Source of the DNA: Euryodendron excelsum
Lineage: Eukaryota; Streptophyta; Magnoliopsida; Ericales; Pentaphylacaceae
DNA length: 64,000 nucleotides
Reading direction: 5' to 3'
NCBI GenBank assembly: GCA_033060915.1
Contig: CM065385.1
Coordinates: 14,962,501-15,026,500, forward strand
Shown here: piece after piece, positions 20,206 to 31,597 of the stretch
Position numbering within the stretch: the first letter of the stretch is position 1
Layout: every line of letters begins with the position of its first letter
Translations under genes and position numbers: made by a program
Notes under the pieces: generated by a model
Database searches by the model: none
Seen by the model: the letters and a program-made list of their open reading frames with translations, nothing else
Told to the model about the DNA's origin: nothing

Positions 20206-22587
20206 GGACCGTCTCGAGGAATAAACTGTCTCTCGAGAGGGATTGGAATTGGAATAAGAAAGGATAATGCCCCTAAGGGCATTTTGGTCATTTTGCCTCT
20301 ATTTGGGCCTGACAGGCCCGCGAAGCGATGGAAAGATGAAATTTGGACTAGAGGATTGGATTCGATTGGAATATGTCCATAATGACTTGAAAACAAGTCT
20401 GGACGGAGTGTAGACTGTCTAGCGGTAAAAAATGGGGTGTTTACAGTGGGTTAGCAGGAAGAAGAAGAGAGTGGGGAATTGCATAAACATAAAAAAAAAA
20501 AAAAACTAACCTTGTGTCTTCTTTGATTTGCTTACTTTATTTGCTTTACTTTGTTTTGATCTTCGAGAGCTTTGATATTGCAACACCTTGAGTCTTTAAT
20601 GGTCAGCTTGGAGGCTCGTATAGGAGTGTATTGAGTGTATGTATGCTAGGGTTAAAGTGTATGGGGGCTAGGGTTTGAAGAAGCCTAGGAAAACTAGGGG
20701 TTGGAGAAGTTTGAACTCTGTATATCGAGAGACAGAGTTTTTGGAGTTAGATTGCCGACCTTTTCCACAAAGGGGGAGGCTCTGTATTTAGACACTGGAA
20801 TAACCTGGCACCTATTGTAATGGTGCTAGGGCAAACTTTACATAGGAGTGGCACCAGGCCAACTTTTGGCTTGGCGCCACTACTAGTGGTGCCAGTAACT
20901 TGGAAAATGTTTTAGGGCGGCAAGAAACATATCTTCGACCCTTGATACACAAGACAAAAGATTTGGATGCCAGTCCTTGTGACTACCATGCAATTTTTGC
21001 CCTGGCTCCACTAAGAGTGACTTTGGAAGGTCCGAAAATGTTTTGGGAGGCCAGGAATGGTCTGGAAGGCCGAAAATGGGTTGAAACCCTTGAAATATTG
21101 TCCCAAGGGTATCGTACTTGAAAAACAGGGTCGAAAGTGTTGATTGCGCATTTAGGGGTAAAACAGTCAACTAGACTGGAAAACCATCGGAATGGACCCG
21201 AAATGGCTCATAAGAGGACTTGAAGGTTGGAAACACTATCCAGACTGTTCCAAGAAAGTGCCGATTTAATACCCAGAGCCGGTGTGGTTGGAAAAGGTGA
21301 CCAGCCTACCAGGGGCAAAACGATCATTCCACACTAGGTTGCCGAAATTGAATTAGAATGATCCAAAAAGGTATTGGAAGGAAAGGAATACTATTAAAAG
21401 CATTTTCGAGAGGTTACCGATTTGATACCCAAAACCGGTGTGGTCCCGGGAGACACTCAAATGGAATGGTCCCGAAATTGGCTCGAAACTGACTGGAAAG
21501 CACTTAAACATACCAGATCATCTTTGGGACGATCCTAGAAGGGTGGACTTACCATTCTGAGCACTTTGGTACTTTCTCGAGAAACGTGCCAAAAATGACC
21601 CATGAGACAAAATGGTCATTTTGACCGAATGATCCCGGGATTTGCCCGGAACCGACTACAAAGCACTTAAACATGCCAGATTGTCTTTGGGACAATCCTA
21701 GAAGGATGGACTTACCATTCTGAGGACTTAGTTTCTTTCTCGAGAAATGTGTCGGAAATGGCCTAAGGGCTAGTTTGGTCATTTTTTACCGAAGTGGGCT
21801 AGCATGCACTAGTGTTAAACTGGGTTTTGAGTGTTTTTGTCACTCTGACGGTCTGTGACGAGTTGGTTTCCAAAGGTATCTCGTCCTTTGGTAAACGTGT
21901 CATGGCCAAGAGGCGAATTCTGTCCCATGACATAGGGGGTTTGTTGGCAATTCCCAATGTCAACCTGTTTACGAGTGTTTTCGCCACTCTGACGATTACG
22001 ATGTTTATGAGTGTTTCCGCCACTCTGACGGTTCGTGTTCATTCCGAAGATTGGCTGATCTCAAGAAACTGCTAGGTGGACTTATCATCTAAGGAATCAA
22101 CTTTCTCGAAAGATGTGCTAAATAACGGACATTCTTCATTGGCGGACTAGCCAGCACCAAAGGTGGACTGTTCTACCATCTCAGAGACTTGGGTTCCGTC
22201 TCGGTCGACGGGTTTGAAGGGACTTACCGTTTCGAAGAGTTTTCTCGAAAAACAGGCCGGATTAGATGGCCTTACTGCCTGAGGGATCAACTTTCTTGAA
22301 AGGCGTGCCAGACTTAACTTGGATTGGAATTAGACTTGAAGTTGGATTTGAGATTGAAATGGGAACTTATCGTCTTCAAGAAGACGTGCGAATTGGAATT
22401 GGACCGAGCAGTGCCATAAGGGCATTTTGGTCATTTTGCCTCTATTGGGCCTAGCGGGCCCGTGAAGTGAATGACTGATCAGATTGAGTTTGAAAAGTTA
22501 GATTGAACTTGAATATGTCTGTATTGATTTGAATACGAGTTTGGATGGACCAGAGATTGCTGAGTGGGCAAAAATGGGCTGCTTACA

Positions 22588-22608
22588 CCAATGTCCATAT
22601 TTTGGGTT
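22588..22608 (+). mobile_element. LTR E, left fragment
   Basis: The 21 bases between C and D match the stretch that precedes 'taaaccctaaattg' in other LTRs (compare the reverse complement of 33740-33765). They are the continuation of the E fragment at 27885 across the D insertion. Confidence 0.6.
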
Positions 22609-22799
22609 TGTAAGCACCTCATTTTTTACCGCTCGGCAGTCTACACTCCGTCCAGACTTGTTTTCAAGTCATTGTAGGCATATTCCAATCGAAACCAATT
22701 CTTTAGGTCCAAATTTCGTCTTTCCATCGCTTCGTGGGCCTGTCAGACCCAAATAGAGGCAAAATGACCAAAATGCCCTTAGGGGCATTGTCCTTTCCA

Positions 22800-23170
22800 A
22801 AATCTTTCCAATCCCACTCTCGAGACAGTTTATTCCTCGAGATGGTTCCAATCCAGGCACGTCTCTTCGGAGACGATAAGTTCTTTTTCCAATCCCACTC
22901 TCGAGACAGTTTATTCCTCGAGACGGTTCCAATCCAGGCACGTCTCTTCGGAGACGGTAAGACCCCTTTCCAATCCCTCTCTCGAGACAGTTTATTCCTC
23001 AAGACGGTTCCAATCCAGGCACGTCTCTTTGGAGATGGTAAGACCCCTTTCCAATCCCTCTCTTGAAACAGTTTATTCCCCGAGACGGTTCCAATCCAGG
23101 CACGTCTCTTTGGAGACGGTAAGACCCCTTTCCAATCCCTCTCTTGAGACAGTTTATTCCTTGAGACGGC
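22800..23170 (+). repeat. 81-bp tandem array in LTR D (five units)
   Basis: Copies of 'gacagtttattcc' fall near 22823, 22904, 22986, 23067 and 23148. Each unit holds two inverted repeats: CTCGAG-N11-CTCGAG, and CGTCTCTTCGGAGACG, a 6-bp stem closed by a TTCG loop. LTRs A and G carry two CTCGAG copies each, and B three. Confidence 0.88.
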
Positions 23171-23300
23171 CCGAGTAGCCAAACTACTCACAAAACCGTT
23201 AGAGTAGCGGAAATACTCACAAATAGGTCGATATAGGGAATTGGCAACAAACCTCTGTGTCACGACGACCGCCGTTAGAGTGACGGAAACACTCAAAACC
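23168..23300 (+). repeat. short hairpin minisatellite in LTR D (three units)
   Basis: One CGAGTAG..CTACTC unit, one GAGTAGCGGAAATACTC and one GAGTGACGGAAACACTC. Both arm types are present although the array is not expanded. Confidence 0.8.
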
Positions 23301-23424
23301 CAGGTCAACACCAGTGTCTGTTAGCCCACTTTGGTGAAAAATGACCAAACTGTCCTTTGGACCTTTTTTGAGATTTTCTGGTCAAGATGACTATTTTGCC
23401 CCTAGGCATCCGAATGCCCCGAGA

Positions 23425-23990
23425 ACCATACCGGCTCTGGGTATCAAACCGGTAATTTCCCGAGAATACTTTTTATAGTGTTCTCAACCTTCCTTTACCT
23501 TTCCAGACCATTCCAAGTTAGTTCCGGCCAACCCGGTACAAAATGACCGTTTTGCCCCTAGAGGGCCGGTCTCCTTCTTCAACCACACTGGCTTGGGGTA
23601 TCAAACCGGTAATGTCCCGAGAATAATTTTTTTACTGTTCTCAACCTTCCTTTACCTTTCCAGACCATTCCGAGTCAGTTCCGGCCAACCCGGTACAAAA
23701 TGACCATTTTGCCCCTGGAGGGCTGGTCTCCTTCTTCGACCACACCGGCTCTGGGTATCAAACCGGTAATGTCCCGAGAATACTTTTTATAGTGTTCTCA
23801 ACCTTCCTTTACCTTTCCGGACCCTTCCGAGTTAGTTCCGGCAAACCCGGTACAAAATGACTGTTTTGCCCCTGGTGGGCTGGTCTCCTTTTCCGACCAT
23901 GCTGGCTCTGGGAATCAAACCAGCAACCTCCGGGAACATTTTGAATAATGTTTCCAGATCCCAAGTCTTCTTCCGGAACAGTCCGAGTTC
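23425..23990 (+). repeat. 157-bp tandem units (four) in LTR D
   Basis: 'ggct(c/t).ggg(t/a)atcaaac' recurs near 23432, 23589, 23745 and 23903. This is the largest array of this unit in the window. Confidence 0.8.
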
Positions 23991-24198
23991 ACCCCGACAG
24001 CTTCCCAGTCCGATTGACCGTTTTGCCCCTAAAGGCCCGGTTAACCTTTCCGACACATTTTATCCTCACTTTTTAAGTCAAATACCTCCAGGACACTATT
24101 TTAAGTGTTCCTGCTCCTTTTCGGCCTTCCGGGTCATTCTCGGCTCCTCCAAATCATTCCCGGACTTTCCGGAGTCACTCTTAGTGAAGCCAGGCTAA
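23857..24198 (+). other. 113-codon sense ORF in U3 of LTR D
   Basis: Counterpart of the ORF in LTR A (MTVLPLVGWSPFPTM...). It starts in the last 157-bp unit and ends before the GGCGCC palindromes. Confidence 0.25.
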
Positions 24199-24284
24199 AA
24201 GTTGCATGGTAGTCACTAGTACAGGCGCCCAAATCTAGTCAAAGATACGTTGCTTGCCGACTTATAAAGTTTCCTAAGTGGCTG

Positions 24285-24345
24285 GCGCCACTACTAGTGG
24301 CGCCAAGAGCAATTTTGCCCTGGCGCCACTGCAACAGGCGCCAGG
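24285..24345. repeat. GGCGCC palindromes upstream of TATA in LTR D
   Basis: One unit with TGGCGCCACT/AGTGGCGCCA arms and one CTGGCGCC...GGCGCCAG unit, ending just before TATAAATA. Confidence 0.78.
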
Positions 24346-24757
24346 TTTGTCCAAGTTCTATAAATACAAAGCCTCATTCAACGTGAAAGGGGTCTGCAAA
24401 CTTAACCTAAAAATCATATATTTTGATATACAGAGCTCGAGCATCTCCTAAACCCTAGCCTTTTTAGGTTTTTCCAAACCCTAGCCACCCTACACTAAAC
24501 CCTAGCCTCCTATACACTTATACACTCTCCCATACACTCATACACTAGCCTTCAACCATCCTTTGAAGACTTGACGAGCTGCCATCTAAAGCTTGAAGAC
24601 AATCCTCGAAGGTTGAAGAAGAAAATCAAGACGAAGACCGAAGACCGAAGATAGCACAGCGCGCAAAATAAACAAGATACAAGGTAGGCTCCCTATTTAA
24701 ATTTTCGCACTTCCCCCCTCTCTCTTCTCTCTCCAACCCACTTGGGTTTTCTCTATT

Positions 24758-24976
24758 TTAATCCCCCATCTCTTTCCTGCCCTTTCTTTGCATGCTTGAA
24801 ACAAGGGGATTCCCGGTCCATGTGTAGGATTGGGCTATTGGAGAGTCACCGTGTCGGGGGCTTTCTTCTAGCCTAACCAGAGACCACGTGGATCTGGCCC
24901 CCTTGATTATGTGGTGAAGCCTTAACCTTGTATGTTCACGACCCCAAATTGCATTGTGCATATCATAGTCTTGCAT
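24758..24976 (-). other. 72-codon ORF antisense to LTR D
   Basis: Same reading as in A and B, with ARST for AGPT and a few other changes. Confidence 0.25.
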
Positions 24977-25239
24977 CTTCCAAAATTCATTTTCAAACTC
25001 GTTTTCAAAATCGTTTTCAAACTTGTTTTCAAAATTGCATCAAAATCTCTTTTTCAAAAACTTATTTTCAAAACCACAATCCTAGGGTGATTCTAGCCTT
25101 TCCATGGCTAGGGTTGCTTTAGGAAAGTGTTACATTAAAAGTGACCTTTTTGGTCTATATTTTCAAATCTTATTGTTTTGCAAAACCACTTTCTTAAAGT
25201 GGTTCTAGCCCTCTTATGGCTAGAATTGCTTTAAGAAAG

Positions 25240-27060
25240 TGAGACGTTTTCATACTTTCCAAAAAACTCTCTTTCCAAATCCCTCTTCCTAAAAATCTCT
25301 TTTTCAACATACTTTCCTAAAACTCTCCTTTCCAAAATTGTTTTCTAAAAACTCCCTCCAAAAATCTATTTTTCAAAACTCTTTTTTTCAACTCCTCTCC
25401 AAAATCTTTTCCTCAAAATTCACTTTCTAAAAACACTCCCTAGATTCACCTTCCTAAAAACTCTCTCCAAAAACCTTTCTAAAAAACTCTCTTTCCAAAA
25501 TCTTCCTTCTAGAAATTTCCTCTCTAGGATTTTTCTTCTAAACTCTACATTTCTAAAAACACACTTTCCAAAACTCTTTCTCTTTAAAATCTTTTTCCAA
25601 AACTCCCTCTTCAAATTCACTTTCCAAAAATTCATCCCTAGGATTCCCTTCTAGAAAAACCTTCGTTTTCCAAAAACGCACTTTCGAAAAACTCTTTCCT
25701 TAGAGCCCAAGTCAAGCCTTAGAGCCCACAATTAGGAAACCCTAATTCTCTTTCAAAAAATATGATTTTCAAACTTTGCCCTAAACCTAGGTTTCCAAAA
25801 CCTCTTGTTTTCACATCCAAACTATACATGTTTCCAAAACCTATTTTTCTATGTCAAAACTATAATTTTTCAAAACTAGGGTTTCTAGAATCTCCCTTTC
25901 CAAATCTTTACCAAATCCTATCTTCCTTTAGGAAACCAAATCAAATATCCCCGTTTAGGAAATTAGATCCCGTCCTTCGTTTTTGGAAACAAAATCAAAC
26001 CTTTTCTTTTAGAGACCAAAACCAATCCCTTTCAAATCCAAATCTTTCCTAATTCAAATCCTTCCTAAACTTCCACTTTCCTAAACCTTAAGTTTTCAAA
26101 AACTTGAACATAAAATTCTTTCCTAATTCAACCATTTCCTAATTCTACCTTATTTTCAATTCTTAACTTTTCAAACCTAAGTTTTCAAACTTTTTATAAA
26201 CTCAAACCTTTCCTAATTTCAAGATTTTCTAAAATTCAAACTCTAAAACTTTCTAAATCTTAAACTTTCTAAATTTCAAATCTTTCTAAAATCAAAACTT
26301 TCTAAATTTGAAGCTTTCTCAAGTTAAATCTTTCTAAACTTCTAAACCTTCTAAATTCTAAACTTTCCAAAACTTCAAAATCTTTATAAATCTAAGGCTT
26401 TTCTAAACTCAAAACTTTCTTAATTCAAACATTTCCTAGACTGAAAACTTTCCTTTTCTAAACCTTTCCTAAAACGAAACTTTCTTATTTTCAAAACTTT
26501 TTTGTTTTCAAAGCTTTCCAAATTCAAAACTTCCCTTTTTCAAAACATTACAAAATTTAAAACTTTCTTAACTTGAAACTTTCCAAATTCTAAGCCTTTC
26601 TTAAACTAAACTTTTCCTAATTCAAAACATTTCTAAATTCAAAACTTTCCAATTTTCAAAAAATTTCCTAATTTGAAAACTTTCCTAATTCGAAACTTTC
26701 TTAATTCAAAACTTTCCTAAAGTTGAAACATTCCAAATTCAAAGCTTTCCTAAGTTGAAACTTTCCTAATTCTAAAACCTTCCTAAATCGAACCTTTCCT
26801 AATTCAAACATTTCTTAAATCCATTCTTCCCTAATTTCCTAAACCTTCCAAGTCAAGTCAAATGTTTTCTAAGTCTCTTCTCTTTCCTAAGTTTAGGTTT
26901 CCTAAAACCAAGTCTTTCTAAAATCAATCTTTCCAAAGCAAGTCCAATCTTCTCAAATTCAATCTCCTCTTCTAATCTCAAATCAAATCCAGTTTTCAAT
27001 TCAATCTCTTTCTTCTAATCCAATTTCTCTCTTCAAATCAATCTCTTTTCAATCGGACTC
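25240..27060 (+). repeat. G-poor tract of LTR D
   Basis: The plus strand here is the sense strand and shows the bias directly: 'ctttcctaattcaaaac'-type units with very few G. ORFs such as 25762-26052 are low-complexity. Confidence 0.75.
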
Positions 27061-27884
27061 CGGTCCGAACTACGACTGACCTGATTCCCCCAAAGGGATA
27101 CATAGGCAACCTTCATAGGTGCGGTCACAATACTTTTCAAACTTTCAATTCCACCCTTATGGGTGCGGTTTTCAAAACCTTTTCAAATTTCAAATTCCTA
27201 TCTATTTTCAAACTTCCAATTTCAAATTTCTGTTTCTAAATTTTCATACTTTTCAATTTCAATTCTATCTCTTCAAATGTATTTTCAAATCAAATCAATC
27301 TCTTTCTAAATCTATTTTTCAATTCTCTTTCCTTACACTTGCATACCATGCATCATGTTAGTTTTCAAGCATTGTTTTTCAAAGTAGATAGGATTGAACC
27401 ATTAGTTAGTTAAAGACTCTCATAGGTGAATCTAGGATAGATTGACATGTAGGTACCGAAAGGGCGGGGTAGGGTGATAGCTTAGTGCGTCTTCCCTACA
27501 CGTAACCAACCTCCGAACTTAGGATCACTGATTTCAAAGACCAAGAGGAGTTATATTTCTAAAAAGGGCTAAATGTTTTTCAAAGGTTTCCAAACAACCC
27601 GTTTTCCTAAAAAAACCCTCTCTTGAGGATGTTTTCCAAAATCGTTTTTCAAAAACCCTAAGTGTAGTATTCGGATTATTCTTAGTTTTTAGGTAACCTA
27701 ACTCACCTTAATCAAGTTAGGTGGCGACTCCAAAAATTTTTCCAAAAGCCCTTTATTCAAATCTATTTTTCAATTCAAACCTAGTCGCACTCATTCTTTT
27801 AGGAGGGTGAGTTCTAACGAGAGAGTACAACATTTTTCCTGCTTGGGTGAGTATTCCTCGAGTGCAAAAAATCTGGGCGCGATA

Positions 27885-30055
27885 GGGTTTAAACCCTAAA
27901 TTGTTTTTTATGAAAACCACAATTTTAATATGTTTCTAGCCATTCCATGGTTAGAGTTGTTTTAGCAAAGGGTGATATTCAATGTGATCATATTGGTCCA
28001 TATTTGCAATCCATGTTGTTTTCAAAATCACATTTCTAGAATAGTTCTAATATTTTCATGGATAGAATCGTTTTAGGAAAGTGATATGTTCAAAAGATTT
28101 TCCAAAGTCCATATTCAAACCCCTTTCCAAAATTGCTTTTTAAGTTCATTTGCAAAAACTCTCTTCAAAGTTTACTTTCTAAAAAACTCTTTTTAAACTT
28201 CCTTTCAAAAATCTACTTTCTAAAAACTCTTCTCAAACTTCTTTCCTAGACATTCTTGCCAAAAAATCTGCTTTCCAAAAACTCTTTTCCTTGAAGTCCA
28301 AGTCAAGCCATAGAATCTATGGTTAGGAAACCCTATTCTCTTTTCTGAAAACATTACTTCTTATTTTGCATCAAATCGTAGATTTTCAAAACCTCTATTT
28401 TCTACATCAATTCGTAGATTTTCAAAACCCTCTTTTTCCACCAAAATCATAGATGTCGAAATCCAAGATTTGCAAAACTCAACCTTTCCAATTCCATATC
28501 AAATTCAATCTTCCCATTTCGGAAACTAAATCAAATCTTCCAATTTTAAAAGATAAATCAAATCATCTATTTTTAGAAATAAAATCCAATCTTCTACTTT
28601 AGAAAATAGGAATCAAATCTTTCTAAATTCAAAACTTTCCTAAGTTCACATCTTTCTAAATTCAAAACTTTCCTAAGTTCACACCTTTCTAAATTTGAAA
28701 AATTTCATAATTTGGCACCTTCCTAAAACGGAACTTTCCTATTTTGAAACTTTCTTAAATTCAAAGATTTCTAAACTCTAGTCTTTCCTAAACCTACCTT
28801 TCTAAATTCATTCAAATCAAGTGATTTAAGTCAAATCTTTCTACATCAGATCAAATCTCTTTTCAAATCTTTCTTAAATCTAACTTTCCTAATTCGAACC
28901 TTTCCTAAATCCAACTTTCTAAAATCAAACGTTTCAAATCTAAATCAAACCTTCCTAATTCAACTACATATTCCAACCCTAGGATACCTAAACCTTAGGA
29001 TGCCCAAACCCTAGGATGCCCAAACCCTAGGATATTTAAACCCTTGCTCAACCCTAATCCCAAGTTAGGATGCTTCAACTCATTTCTAAAACTCCTTTCT
29101 AAACCAAGATGGTTTTCTTACTTCAATCTAAGTTAAAATGTTCTCAAAACTCAACTCCTTCTTTTCCAAATCAAGTCCAAGTTCCTTTTTCAAAGTTCAA
29201 TCATTTCAAATCAAAATCAATTTCAAAATTCTCAAGTTTTATTTCAAATTAAAATAAATTCCAAGTTCAATTTCAAATTTTCTATTCAAAGTTCAAATCA
29301 AACTCTTTTTAAATCAAACATTTTCAAGTTAAACTTTTCAAAACCTTCAAAGTATCTATTTTCAATCAGACTCTAGCCTGAACAACAACTGACCTAATTC
29401 CCAAAAAGATATATGTAGGCAACCCTCATAGGTGCAGTCACAACCTTTTTCAAGTTTCCAATTCCATAATCTATTTCCAAATTCAAATCAAGTCTTTTCA
29501 AATCTATTTTCAAAATCAAGCCTTTCTTTCAAGTCTATTTTTGAAAATCAAATATTTTTCTTGCACTTGCATGTCATGCATCATGTGAAATCTCTTTTCT
29601 ATAATTCTTTTAAAAGTGGATAGCTTTGAACAATTGTTAATCAAATATTCTAAATGAGTGAACTTAAGGTGAATAGACATATAGATACCACAAGGACGGG
29701 AGCATAGTGCGTCTTCGTTACACATAACCAACCTCTAAAGTTATGATCACTGTTTTCAAAGACCAAAATGGAGTTATTTTTCAAAAAGGGCTTAAATCTT
29801 TTAAAGGTTGCCAACCAACCAGTGTTTCAAAAAACCCTCTCTTAAGGAAGTTTTTAAATTCTTTTCAAAAACCCTAATTGAAATCTTCTGATTGTGCTTA
29901 GTTTGAGGTGACCTAACTCACCTTAATCAAGTCAAGTGGCGACTCCAAATTTTTTTCAAAAGCCCTTATTCAAAATCAATTCCTAATTCAAAACGAGAGT
30001 GTACTCTGTTTTTCTACTTGTTTTTTTTTTTAGTGTGAAAAATTGGGGCATGACA
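27885..30055 (+). mobile_element. LTR E, right fragment (older LTR)
   Basis: It contains the second half of the LTR: a G-poor tract at about 28080-29370, then the block around 'actctagcctgaacaacaactgacctaattcc' and the end 'ggggcatgaca' at 30055. It is heavily mutated, so older than D. The next bases are Copia coding sequence, not a primer-binding site, so E is a solo LTR or a 3' LTR. Its 5' half must lie left of the window, beyond Ogre I. Confidence 0.75.
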
Positions 30056-31597
30056 CCTTGTCTGCCACTTCAAGATTTCTTCATGGTTCTTTGATTCTGA
30101 ATGTGGCAATCATATGACTTCTAACTTGTCTGTCCTTTCTTTCAAATCTTCTATGCTTTCTCTTCCTATTATTCACACTACTGATGGGTCTCATATGACT
30201 ATTATCATGTTGGTCATGTCTTCACTCATACTCTTGCACTTCCTTATACTTATTACATTCCTAAACTCACACTCAATCTTATCTCTGTTAGCTAATTATG
30301 TGATCTTAGTCTCACTGTTCTTTTCTCTTCTACTAGTTGTGTTGTGTAGGATCCATGGACAAGACAAACTCTTGGGATAGGCTGTAAACATGGTTGACTA
30401 TTTGAACTCATTCATCTTCAGCTTTCTACTTAGTCTATTGCTGCCACCTCTACTACTGCTACCACTTCTACTTTTTTTATTCCTTCATCTGCTCTCACTT
30501 TTAGGTCATGTTTCCTTACTTTGTTTGCCAAACAACTGACTTTATCCTTGCTAAACAACCGACTTTATCCTTGCCAAACGACCTAATGAACACCTTGATT
30601 GTCAGTCTTGTCAACTTGCCAAACAACCGACTTTATCCTTTAATGAAAGTGATTCCTTCTCTTTAGCTCTTTTTGACCGGATTCACTCCAATATTTGGGG
30701 ACCCTCTCCCACTTCTACTATAGGAGGCTCCCAATATTTTGTTATAGTTCTTGATGATTTCTCTTGATATACTTGGCTTTATCTCTTGCAAAATTGATCT
30801 CAACTTTAACAAATCTATTATGATTTTGCTCGCATGGTCAAAACTCAATTTTCTAGTGACATCGAGGTCTTATGTTCTAACAGCGCTAGAGAATATTGTG
30901 ATAAGTCTTTTCTTGCCTTTCTTCGTGAGCATGGCACTAGTCATCATCACTCGTATCCTAGTACTTCATAACAAAATGGTCATGTTGTACGCAGATATTC
31001 TTGACATTACACGTGCTCTTCTTATCTTTGCATCTTGTCCTGAACGGTTCTAGGGTGAAGCTACTCTTACTGCTCCTTACACTATCAACCATGTACCTTC
31101 TACTCCTCTTGGTAACCTCACTCCTTATAAACATCTGTATGGTACTGCCCCTGATTATCACTCCTTTTTGTGTTTTTAGGTGTGCTTGTTTTGTATTACT
31201 TCAACCTCATGAGCATACCAAATTGGAGCCTTGAGCTCACCTTCGTTGCTTCTTAGGCTATGGGATTGAGCATAATGCTTATCATTGTTAGGATCCTCTG
31301 TCTAAACATCTTCGTGTTTCTCACCATATTGTCTTCTGAGAACATAAGTTGTTCTCCTCCTTATCTTCCTTCCACTTATCCTTTCCTTTTGATCCTCTTT
31401 ATTTGATTGATCCTACTATTGAGCTCTTTCTTAAGCATGTAGATGTTTCTGATGCTATCACACCTGCTATGCCCTTGGTTATAGTTTATCCAGTGGAGTC
31501 CTCGTCTATTGATCTTGCTCCTTATGCTAGCTCTCGTGTGTCTGATCCTTCTCTGCCTTCTTTTTCTTATGAGCCTCATGTTCAATTTTCTAACTAG
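30056..31597 (+). pseudogene. Copia polyprotein, pre-integrase and integrase part (decayed)
   Basis: In several frames broken by stops I can read LPDTYYIPKLTLNLIS-like pre-integrase sequence (30220-30280), a GKHG-type segment (about 30380), the integrase zinc-binding remnant HLDCQSCQLAKQ (about 30595) and the start of the catalytic core, DRIHSNIWGPSP (about 30673). This is the order of Ty1/Copia pol. Three copies of a 'ttgccaaacaaccgactttatcc' segment at 30520-30640 show a local duplication around the zinc finger. Gag and protease are missing because LTR E abuts at 30055. The reading continues at 62582, after the Ogre II insertion. Confidence 0.8.

Larger units (their letters stand above)
9768..20445 (-). 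mobile_element. solo LTR B (about 5.46 kb without A)
   Basis: On the plus strand it runs from TGTCGCGCCC at 9768 to GTGTTTACA at 20445. The perfect TSD GTGGG lies at 9763-9767 and 20446-20450. Joining the flanks restores LTR C sequence ('aagtgggttagcagg', as in LTR I). No PBS, polypurine tract or coding sequence adjoins either end, so it is a solo LTR left by recombination. It is split by A at 10204-15415. It is very similar to A through the promoter and leader region, so both look recent. Confidence 0.9.
5659..22587 (-). mobile_element. LTR C: 5' LTR of Ogre I, split by J and by B (which holds A)
   Basis: On the minus strand it begins TGTAAGCAGCCC at 22587 and ends ..GGGCACGATA at 5659 (canonical GCGACA, so the last CA is mutated). 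Without nested elements it is about 4.9 kb. The left part (5659-9767) holds the conserved end block, the G-poor tract (about 6160-7870) and insertion J. The right part (20446-22587) holds the TATA-proximal region, now degenerate (TCTAAATA near 20775), one GGCGCC palindrome, two 157-bp units and the 5' end. The flank at 22588 is CCAAT. It is more diverged than A, B, D and G and has few hairpin minisatellite units. Confidence 0.8.
22609..27884 (+). mobile_element. solo LTR D (5.28 kb), inserted in LTR E
   Basis: It starts TGTAAGCACCTC and ends GGGCGCGATA (final CA mutated to TA). The perfect TSD GGGTT lies at 22604-22608 and 27885-27889. The flanks rejoin as 'ttgggtttaaaccctaaattg', as expected for the host LTR. 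No internal sequence adjoins it. Unlike A, B and G, it has an expanded 81-bp array and only three hairpin minisatellite units. TATA box at 24359-24366. Confidence 0.9.

Noticed and set aside
9768..20445. A complete element with B's two ends as a pair of LTRs around A
   Set aside because: A and B each have their own perfect TSD, and B's two parts are complementary halves of one LTR, not two LTRs.
30751..31597. Hydrophobic plus-strand ORFs that look like membrane proteins
   Set aside because: They are out-of-frame readings of the pyrimidine-rich Copia integrase region.
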